Below the pieces are notes generated by a model. That model saw only the letters and a program-made list of their open reading frames with translations. It was not told the origin of the DNA and did no database searches. From positions 1-23,648 of the forward strand of contig JAFWHP010000053.1 of assembly GCA_017515125.1 (NCBI GenBank): DNA of 23,648 nt, given 5' to 3'. Positions 13,349 to 19,091 of this stretch are shown here, piece after piece. Position numbers and translations under genes: made by a program. Position 1 is the first letter of the stretch. Each line of letters begins with the position of its first letter. This DNA comes from Candidatus Saccharimonadota bacterium. GTDB lineage: Bacteria; Patescibacteriota; Saccharimonadia; Saccharimonadales; Saccharimonadaceae.

Positions 13349-14623
13349 ATGCCTACTCGGGCATTGATTTTTGACTCTTATTTTGATGATTATCGAGGAG
13401 TGGTGTTGTATGTAAGGGTGTTTGAAGGGGAGATACCTAAGAATGCGGAGATTTTGATGATGGCGGCGGGGGTGAAGGGGTTGGCGCTTGAGGTCGGGGT
13501 ATTGACGCCAAAAATGAGTCCGCGAGAGAAACTGTCGGCGGGAGAGATTGGATATATAGTGACGAATCTTAAAACAACGAGAGAGGCGAAGGTCGGTGAT
13601 ACAGTGACGTTGGCGAAGGGAGTGGAGATTCGGCGATTAGAAGACGGTGGGCATGAGATTGTAAAAGATGGCGAAATGATGGAGGCATTACCTGGATATA
13701 AGGAGGTGCTGCCATTTGTGTATGCGGGATTTTTTCCGGTTTCGAACGATCAGTATAAGGAGCTGAAGGAGGCGATCGAGAAATTAGCCTTATCAGACTC
13801 AGCGCTGAGATATGAGCCGGAAAATTCGCCGGTACTTGGATTTGGGTTGCGGATTGGGTTTTTGGGGCTACTTCATATGGATATTATTCGGGAAAGGCTG
13901 GAGCGGGAGTTTAAGTTGGACTTAATTGTGACTAATCCGTCGACGAATTATGAGGTTTTGATGGCGAACGGGGAGTTGATCGAGATCAAGTCTGCGGCGG
14001 ATTTGCCAGATATTTCGGAGGTGGCGGAAATTCGGGAGCCCTGGGTCAAGGGAGAGATTATTGTGCCGAAAGAGATGATTGGCGGGGTACTTAATTTAAT
14101 TAATACGAAGCGGGGGCGTCAGACGAATTTGTCGTATATTGAGAACCGGGCGGTGATTGATTTTGAGGCGCCGATGGCGAATTTGCTGACGGATTTTTAT
14201 GATCAGCTTAAATCAGTGACGAGCGGTTATGCGTCATTTAATTATGAGCTTGATGGGTATCGGGCGGAAGATTTGGTAAGGGTGGATTTCCTGGTTGGGG
14301 GGTCGAAGATTGATGCGCTTTCTGTAATGTGCCACAAAAGCGAGGCGGAGGCGATTGGGCGAGAAACGACGAAGAAATTAAAAGAAGTAATACCGCGGCA
14401 GAACTGGGAGGTGGCTCTGCAAGCGGCGATAGGGGCGAGGATACTAGCACGTGAGACGATAGGGGCGTATCGGAAAGATGTGACAGTAAAAATTCATACG
14501 GGGGATAGGGATAGAAAAGCGAAATTGCTCGAAAAACAGAAACGAGGGAAGGCACGAATGAAACGATTTGGAAAAATTGATATTCCTTCGGAAGCGTTTA
14601 CCGTGATGTTAAAGAGAGATTGA
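13349..14623 (+). CDS. lepA: LepA (elongation factor 4), C-terminal part, after insert
   Basis: 424 codons covering domains II, III, V and the LepA-specific C-terminal domain: RALIFDSYFDDYRGVVLYVRV, LEVGVLTPKMSPREKLSAGE, PFVYAGFFPVSNDQYKEL, LGFGLRIGFLGLLHMDII, VDFLVGGSKIDALSVM, IPRQNWEVALQAAIGARILA and the basic tail GDRDRKAKLLEKQKRGKARM. No frameshift or missing motif is visible, so the half is under coding constraint or was interrupted recently. The ATG at 13349 has neither a Shine-Dalgarno sequence nor a -10 box, which makes independent translation doubtful. The frame upstream is open back to the TAG at 13301. Confidence 0.9.
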   Translation: MPTRALIFDSYFDDYRGVVLYVRVFEGEIPKNAEILMMAAGVKGLALEVGVLTPKMSPREKLSAGEIGYIVTNLKTTREAKVGDTVTLAKGVEIRRLEDGGHEIVKDGEMMEALPGYKEVLPFVYAGFFPVSNDQYKELKEAIEKLALSDSALRYEPENSPVLGFGLRIGFLGLLHMDIIRERLEREFKLDLIVTNPSTNYEVLMANGELIEIKSAADLPDISEVAEIREPWVKGEIIVPKEMIGGVLNLINTKRGRQTNLSYIENRAVIDFEAPMANLLTDFYDQLKSVTSGYASFNYELDGYRAEDLVRVDFLVGGSKIDALSVMCHKSEAEAIGRETTKKLKEVIPRQNWEVALQAAIGARILARETIGAYRKDVTVKIHTGDRDRKAKLLEKQKRGKARMKRFGKIDIPSEAFTVMLKRD

Positions 14624-14654
14624 TAATTCTTTTTTACGTTTCGTTTAGTGATAC

Positions 14655-14802
14655 TCCTGTTGCATAATTCGCGCATTTCGGGAGCTTCGCAATGTGGTAA
14701 TCTTTGATTTTACCACATTGCTTCGCCTCTACGGCGAAAAAATCCGCCTAAAGGCGAATTTTTTCTTTATGTCCCTCAATGCTAGCGAATTATGCAACAG
14801 GA
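14655..14802 (+). repeat. Structured dispersed repeat, copy D
   Basis: Arms TCCTGTTGCATAATTCGC (14655-14672) and its exact complement (14785-14802), 18 bp. After a two-base bulge comes GCATT/AATGC, the TC/TC loop and GGGA/TCCC. Internal hairpins: GCAATGTGGTAA/TTACCACATTGC, CGCC-TCTAC-GGCG, and a larger 3' hairpin of about 13 bp with one mismatch (GAAAAAATCCGCC/GGCGAATTTTTTC) that replaces the usual one. It shares the GTTGCATAATTCG arm with copy C; the two flank lepA. Confidence 0.9.
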
Positions 14803-14844
14803 TGTCAATGCTCATAAACTATACAGCATTTTAATCGTGTTTTA

Positions 14845-14853
14845 TGATACAAT
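14845..14853 (+). promoter_or_regulatory. Extended -10 of the 168-aa gene (leaderless geometry)
   Basis: TGA-TACAAT, then 6 nt, then ATG at 14860. No -35 seen. Confidence 0.65.
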
Positions 14854-14859
14854 AAAGCT

Positions 14860-15366
14860 ATGAAGAGAATTAGTTTTATTGTTTGCTTGGTGGTAAGTTT
14901 GGTTACGGTGCCGGTGGGGGCGATATCGAAAGAGCAAGCGGCGGCGATTATCGACCATTGTGTAGCAATAAAAGATGATTTACGGGATGTGCAGAGGGCG
15001 GATGCAAGGGCGAGAGTTTACATTGGGGGAAAATATGAGATGATTTTGAATGGTTTTGTGAAGCCATTGAATCTGTATCTAGTCGAGAGGAATATTTCGA
15101 GGACAGACTTGGTCGAGAGCCAGAGCTTAATCTCTGAGACGAGAGGCGAGTTTGTAAACGATTATGTAGATTATCAGCAAGGTTTGGAGCAGTTAGTATC
15201 AATGGACTGCAAGGAGGATGCGGAGCAGTTTTATGATAAATTAGTGCGAGTTAGGAAAAAGAGGAGCAAAGTTGATCAGGATATGAAAAAAATGGATACG
15301 GTGCTCAATGAGTATAAGGTGAGGGTTTTGAAAATGAAGGAGGGTTTAGATGCGCGAAAAGAATAA
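14860..15366 (+). CDS. Secreted coiled-coil-like protein, hypothetical (168 aa)
   Basis: The N-terminus MKRISFIVCLVVSLVTVPVGA is a clear signal peptide, with cleavage expected near VGA-IS. The mature part is largely helical and charged, with two Cys residues (near DHCVAIKDD and SMDCKED) that could form a disulfide, and a C-terminal region (KLVRVRKKRSKVDQDMKKM) suited to a coiled coil. No known domain recognised. It overlaps the next gene by 17 nt and a good ribosome site for that gene lies inside it, so the two form an operon. The context of two more envelope proteins suggests a role at the cell surface; this is inference. Confidence 0.75.
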   Translation: MKRISFIVCLVVSLVTVPVGAISKEQAAAIIDHCVAIKDDLRDVQRADARARVYIGGKYEMILNGFVKPLNLYLVERNISRTDLVESQSLISETRGEFVNDYVDYQQGLEQLVSMDCKEDAEQFYDKLVRVRKKRSKVDQDMKKMDTVLNEYKVRVLKMKEGLDARKE

Positions 15367-15739
15367 GAAAAAAATAGAAAAAGGAGCGCGGAATTTGGTT
15401 GTACTTGGGGTACTTTCTACGGTGGTTGCGCTCACTACGACTGGAGTTGCTCTGGCGATTTACCATAATTCGGGCGATATATATTTGGATAGATCGCGGC
15501 CAGGATTTTTGCCAGATGAGGAAGAAATTCAGCAGGATGAGGGGGAGCGCGAGGACGATGATTATGTCTTCCAGAAGGATACAGTATTAGATACGGAGAA
15601 GATGGATGAGTTCTTGGAGAAATTACAGGAGGAAATTGATGCGATAAATGCTTATGAAAAGCCGTTTGGCGAGGAAGTATTGTCAGATGAGCGTTTGGGA
15701 ATTCCGACAACCGAGTCGGCGGCAGGAAAGAATGAATAA
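15350..15739 (+). CDS. Single-pass membrane protein, hypothetical (129 aa)
   Basis: A basic N-terminus (MREKNKKKIEKGARN) is followed by one hydrophobic segment, LVVLGVLSTVVALTTTGVAL, and an acidic extracytoplasmic tail rich in Glu/Asp. The positive-inside pattern predicts the tail outside. AAGGAGGG with 6-nt spacing marks the start, inside the upstream gene. No recognised domain. It sits between a secreted protein and a fibro-slime protein; the three probably act in the envelope together. Confidence 0.7.
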   Translation: MREKNKKKIEKGARNLVVLGVLSTVVALTTTGVALAIYHNSGDIYLDRSRPGFLPDEEEIQQDEGEREDDDYVFQKDTVLDTEKMDEFLEKLQEEIDAINAYEKPFGEEVLSDERLGIPTTESAAGKNE

Positions 15740-15742
15740 TGG

Positions 15743-15771
15743 TTGATTTTTGGCAGTAAAAGGATTATACT
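15743..15771 (+). promoter_or_regulatory. Promoter of the fibro-slime gene
   Basis: TTGATT (15743-15748), 17-bp spacer, TATACT (15766-15771). Start expected near 15778, giving a leader of about 7 nt before ATG 15785. It begins 3 nt after the stop of the preceding gene. Confidence 0.55.
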
Positions 15772-15784
15772 TAAACTAGGAATT

Positions 15785-16921
15785 ATGAAAAAACAGCAGA
15801 AAAAAGCAAATAGACAGGGGGAGATGCGGATTTTTGGAGTAACTTCTTTGATTGCTTTTGGCATAGTGTTGGTTCTTTTGGTGCTTGGGATGTCGGTAAC
15901 AATTAAGGGGATTAAAGATGAGTCGGTCTCTAGGTCTTCGGATGCGATTTTGGCTAGTGCGGGACTTTCGGAAGATAAGGATGTGTTTTTGACTGCGGTT
16001 TATTATGACCAGCGGGCGGATGAGTGTGTGAATTTGTATAGCGCGAAGAACGAAGCTCTAGAAGCACGTGAATTTGAGTGGAGTGGGTGCGGTTACTATG
16101 GCAAAGAGATAGAGAAAGGATTAGCGGATTTTGAGCTGTCGGAAGAAAAAGTGCCAGTTTTGTCAGCGGGGAAGATGACTCCTAATCGCGGTCTTTCGGG
16201 GAGCGAAAGATGGTTCAAGCCTGTGGAGGGGAAGAGTGCGAGTTTTCTTGGAACTTTGGGATTGAAATATGAAAAGGAGGGGACGAGATTTTATTTCTTA
16301 AGAGATGAGTTTTATCCGCTAGATGATGTGATGTTTAGCGAAGGCGATTTTGTCAATAAAGATGGGCATAACCATTTATTTACACTGAGTTTTGCGGTGC
16401 CATTTACGGTATTAAATAATGGTAATGAGGTGTTTGAGATAACGGCGGACGACGATACGTTTGTCTACGTGGATGATAAGTTGGCGATTGACATGGGCGG
16501 AGTACACGATGCGAAAACTGGTAGATTTACGATTTCGAAAGATGGGGAGGTGTACGCCGGTGTGGATGGAGAGGACATGGCGTTTACAGGGGTACGGTTG
16601 AAGGAGGGGGGAGCATCATCAATTAGGGTTTTTCATGCTGATAGAGATGCGGAAGATTCAGTGTTTGGGGTAAACTTTATTGGCATGAATGTGAGTTTTG
16701 TAGATAATTCAAAATTAGCGCGAGAGAATAATGGAGTGCAGATTGCATACGATCCAACGGATCCGGGGTATGAAGCGCCTTTGGGAGAAAGCATGGTGGT
16801 AGAGCCAAATAATTCGAAGGGTTTAATGATTATGGTGGCGATTGAAGGGGTAATGGTAGTGGTGTTTGCTGTGCTCGTGGCGATTGCGGCGAAAATGGTA
16901 GTCAAACGTAAAGTGGCGTAA
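15785..16921 (+). CDS. Membrane-anchored fibro-slime (PA14-like) domain protein
   Basis: 378 residues. A short basic N-terminus is followed by a membrane segment (GVTSLIAFGIVLVLLVLGM), a large extracellular part, and a second membrane segment near the C-terminus (LMIMVAIEGVMVVVFAVLVA) ending in basic KMVVKRKVA. The stretch FEITADDDTFVYVDDKLAI with DMGGVHDAKTGRF is the hallmark of the fibro-slime/PA14-type carbohydrate-binding fold, where consecutive aspartates bind calcium and the aromatic-glycine loop follows. Substrate unknown; surface adhesion or glycan binding is a reasonable inference. Start at 15785 is preferred because an upstream TTG start at 15743 would translate the promoter. A 3' remnant of the structured repeat lies just after the stop. 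Confidence 0.8.
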   Translation: MKKQQKKANRQGEMRIFGVTSLIAFGIVLVLLVLGMSVTIKGIKDESVSRSSDAILASAGLSEDKDVFLTAVYYDQRADECVNLYSAKNEALEAREFEWSGCGYYGKEIEKGLADFELSEEKVPVLSAGKMTPNRGLSGSERWFKPVEGKSASFLGTLGLKYEKEGTRFYFLRDEFYPLDDVMFSEGDFVNKDGHNHLFTLSFAVPFTVLNNGNEVFEITADDDTFVYVDDKLAIDMGGVHDAKTGRFTISKDGEVYAGVDGEDMAFTGVRLKEGGASSIRVFHADRDAEDSVFGVNFIGMNVSFVDNSKLARENNGVQIAYDPTDPGYEAPLGESMVVEPNNSKGLMIMVAIEGVMVVVFAVLVAIAAKMVVKRKVA

Positions 16922-16930
16922 GTCGCGACT

Positions 16931-16985
16931 GTGGCAAAATATAAAATTTTGCCTTTACGTCCCTCAATACTGACGAATTATGCAA
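16931..16985 (+). repeat. Structured dispersed repeat, copy E (3' remnant)
   Basis: Matches the 3' half of copy C almost base for base: GGCAAAAT/ATTTTGCC hairpin (16933-16940/16946-16953), TTTACGTCCCTCAATACTG and CGAATTATGCAA. The 5' arm and the first two hairpins are missing. It begins about 10 nt after the stop of the fibro-slime gene. Confidence 0.85.
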
Positions 16986-17016
16986 TAAGGCCAAGAATAA
17001 TTGATTGATAATCGTG

Positions 17017-17044
17017 AAAAATAATGGCGAAAGGGATTATTTTT
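17017..17044. terminator. AT-rich hairpin between convergent genes, possible terminator
   Basis: AAAAATAAT (17017-17025) pairs with ATTATTTTT (17036-17044) around a 10-nt loop, followed by T on the plus strand. It overlaps the tsaB stop codon. The stem is weak, so termination is uncertain. Confidence 0.4.
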
Positions 17045-17369
17045 TGGGTTTGCTAATGTTGGCTGGGCGGCCGTAATCTGGAATGATTTGTTTATGCTGA
17101 TTGCCGTGATGGTCGAAGAGAGGTATTTCTAATTCGTGAGCCAAGGTATTCACGATAGTAGCACCAATGCGGAGGCCGGTGAATGAGCCAGGACCAGACA
17201 TAAACTCAATTTCGGTTATATCTTGCCATGACATATGATTCTCGTCTAGTCTAGTCTTAATAAAAAAGAGTAATTGTTCGGCGAGAGAATTGCCGAAAGG
17301 GTATTTATACTCTTTGTCGTCAAGCCTTAAAATGGTTTCGGGTATGCTAGTGTCTAGATATAGTTTCAT
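17037..17369 (-). CDS. tsaB: TsaB-like protein, short form (tRNA t6A modification)
   Basis: TsaB partners TsaD and TsaE in making N6-threonylcarbamoyladenosine on tRNAs. This 110-residue protein keeps the diagnostic N-terminal stretch MSGPGSFTGLRIGATIVNTLA and the start MKLYLDTSIPETILRL, which match the first ASKHA-like subdomain of TsaB, but it ends after RPANISKPKK. Usual TsaB is about 200-230 residues, so the C-terminal half is absent. No frameshift remnant was noticed downstream: the stop is followed by a hairpin and copy E. A reduced, still functional TsaB is likely because the retained part holds the dimer interface in known TsaB-TsaD complexes. It overlaps tsaE by 4 nt (ATGA), so translation is coupled. 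Confidence 0.8.
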   Translation of the reverse strand: MKLYLDTSIPETILRLDDKEYKYPFGNSLAEQLLFFIKTRLDENHMSWQDITEIEFMSGPGSFTGLRIGATIVNTLAHELEIPLFDHHGNQHKQIIPDYGRPANISKPKK

Positions 17370-17785
17370 AATTCTACGGTCCTAGTATTGTCATTGTTAT
17401 ACTTGATGGTGATTTTGGTGTGATCGCTGGGGAGAAGATTTGAAATCGAATCGCCCCATTCGATAATGATGATAGCATTTTGGTCATTTAGGTTTTCTTG
17501 GAGGTCTTCGGACATTAGGCCTGGATCTGATAGACGATAAAAGTCATAGTGGACGAGCCTTTTGCTGCCTGGAAGAGAGTATTGTTTGGAAATGGTAAAG
17601 CTTGGACTGGTAATTGGCTCACTAAGACCAAGCCCCTTAGCGAGTCCGCGGACGAAAGTAGTTTTTCCGGCGCCGACGTCGCCGACAAGCTCGATGACAT
17701 TTGACGATTTTGGGATGGTTTTGACGAATTGCTTGGTAAAACTTTCGCCAAAATCGAGCATTTCTTGTTCGGAGTGAATAATCAT
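17366..17785 (-). CDS. tsaE: TsaE, ATPase of tRNA t6A synthesis
   Basis: 139 residues with Walker A LVGDVGAGKTTFVRGLAKGL, then ITSPSFTISKQY (switch-like), LVHYDFYRLSD and IIIEWGDSI, all typical of TsaE (YjeE), the ATPase that binds TsaB-TsaD and resets the complex. The start at 17785 (MIIHSEQEM) is chosen because TGG-TATAAT ends 6 nt upstream; the frame extends further to 18079 but that extension is the reverse of murC and has proline-rich nonsense composition. First gene of the tsaE-tsaB operon. It is divergent from murC with only 14 nt between start codons. Confidence 0.93.
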   Translation of the reverse strand: MIIHSEQEMLDFGESFTKQFVKTIPKSSNVIELVGDVGAGKTTFVRGLAKGLGLSEPITSPSFTISKQYSLPGSKRLVHYDFYRLSDPGLMSEDLQENLNDQNAIIIIEWGDSISNLLPSDHTKITIKYNNDNTRTVEL

Positions 17786-17802
17786 GGTATTATTATACCA
17801 TG
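17783..17802. promoter_or_regulatory. Palindromic bidirectional leaderless promoter of tsaE and murC
   Basis: The 20-mer CATGGTATTATTATACCATG is palindromic except at the two central bases. Plus strand: TGG-TATTAT (17788-17793), 6 nt, ATG of murC. Minus strand: TGG-TATAAT (17797-17792), 6 nt, ATG of tsaE. The complement of each start codon supplies the TG of the other gene's extended -10. Confidence 0.8.
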
Positions 17803-19041
17803 AGAGTGTATATATCTGGAATATCTGGAACGGGAATGGGGCCGCTAGCTTTATTCGCGAATGATGCGGGGTATGAAGTTTTTGGGTCGGATTTGTCAAG
17901 GGGGGCGATTTATGAGGAGCTGAAGAAGGCTGGAATCGAAGTTTCGATTGGAGAGCAAGATGGAGAGTTTTTGCGTAAAAAGATGAAGGAGGGGGTGGAC
18001 TGGTTTGTGTATACTTCGGCTTTGCCGGAAGACCATCCGGAGTTAAAAATGGTGCGGGAGGCTGGCGTAAAAGTTTCAAAACGGGATGATTTTACGGCAT
18101 TTTTGGTGGATGAGCTGGGCTTGGACATGGTAGCGGTGGCGGGGACGCATGGAAAGACGACAACTACGGCTATGATTGTATGGGCGGCATTGAAGTTGGG
18201 ACTACCGGCGTCTTATGTTGTGGGGACGACGCTAGGGTTTGCGCCAAGCGGAGCATATCGGCCAGGAGATAGGTATTTTATTTACGAAGCGGATGAATAT
18301 GATAGGAATTTTTTGAAATTTCATCCCTGGACGTCGGTTATAACTTGTGTGACTTACGACCATCCAGATATTTATAAGAAAAAACGAGATTATAAGGCAG
18401 CGTTTTTGCAATTTAAGGCGCAGAGTGGGCTAGTAATTGATGATGCCGACGAAAGTATATGGAAGTTGTCGCCGGATGAATTTCATTTGGCAGGGAAAGC
18501 GAGAAGGAAGGATGCTAGGCTGGCGGCAGGAGCGGTGTTTTCTATGATGCCGTTTATGAATCCGGGAGAGATTATTGATGTGATAGATGAGTTTCCGGGG
18601 GTGGGGAGGAGATTCGAGAGGATAGCTGATGGGCTTTATACGGACTATGCCCATCATCCAGAAGAAATAACGGCGACGATAGATGTAGCGCTAGAAGAGG
18701 CGAAACTGAGGGGAAAGAAGGGCGTGGTAGTCATATATCAGCCGCATCAGAATGTAAGGCAGCATGAGGTAAGAGATGGGTACCAAGAGGCGTTTTTGGG
18801 GGCTTCGAAGGTTTATTGGTTGCCGACGTATTTGGTAAGGGAGGATCCGCGACTAGCGGTAATTTCGCCGGAGGAGTTTATCGGAGAGCTTAAGAATGCG
18901 GAGGTTGCGGAAGCGACGGAGCTTTCGGGAGAATTGGCTGAAAAAATTCGAGCGCATTTAAAGGCTGGTGAATTGGTGGTATTAATGACGGCGGGACCGG
19001 CGGATGAGTGGCTTAGAAAAAACTTCAAAAAAGTAAAATAA
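17800..19041 (+). CDS. murC: MurC, UDP-N-acetylmuramate--L-alanine ligase
   Basis: Cytosolic ATP-dependent ligase adding the first amino acid of the peptidoglycan stem peptide. The 413-residue protein has the N-terminal nucleotide-binding motif YISGISGTGMGPLA, VAVAGTHGKTTTTAMI near residues 109-124 (ATP site), YEADEYDRNFLKFHP, TCVTYDHPDIY, FPGVGRRFERIADGLYTDYAHHPEEI and YQPHQNVRQHE (usual form QPHRYSR). ATGs are placed by an extended -10 just 6 nt upstream, so the mRNA is probably leaderless. Mpl-type ligases are related and cannot be fully excluded, but the ADEYD and YAHHP motifs fit MurC. It is somewhat shorter than typical MurC (about 450-490). Confidence 0.87.
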   Translation: MRVYISGISGTGMGPLALFANDAGYEVFGSDLSRGAIYEELKKAGIEVSIGEQDGEFLRKKMKEGVDWFVYTSALPEDHPELKMVREAGVKVSKRDDFTAFLVDELGLDMVAVAGTHGKTTTTAMIVWAALKLGLPASYVVGTTLGFAPSGAYRPGDRYFIYEADEYDRNFLKFHPWTSVITCVTYDHPDIYKKKRDYKAAFLQFKAQSGLVIDDADESIWKLSPDEFHLAGKARRKDARLAAGAVFSMMPFMNPGEIIDVIDEFPGVGRRFERIADGLYTDYAHHPEEITATIDVALEEAKLRGKKGVVVIYQPHQNVRQHEVRDGYQEAFLGASKVYWLPTYLVREDPRLAVISPEEFIGELKNAEVAEATELSGELAEKIRAHLKAGELVVLMTAGPADEWLRKNFKKVK

Positions 19042-19076
19042 AGTGCGATTTTATATATAGTAAAAAAAGTTGTTTA

Positions 19077-19085
19077 TGCTATAAT
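19077..19085 (+). promoter_or_regulatory. Extended -10 of the 213-aa gene (leaderless geometry)
   Basis: TGC-TATAAT, then 6 nt, then ATG at 19092. No -35 box. Confidence 0.65.
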
Positions 19086-19091
19086 GGTAAC

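Noticed and set aside
12558..14802. Structured repeats as integron attC sites
   Set aside because: attC sites have AAC on the left and GTT on the right; here the ends are GTT...AAC or unrelated, there is no integrase and the cores do not match.
17786..18079. N-terminal extension of tsaE to 18079
   Set aside because: It is the reverse strand of murC, has proline-rich nonsense composition and would span the shared promoter.
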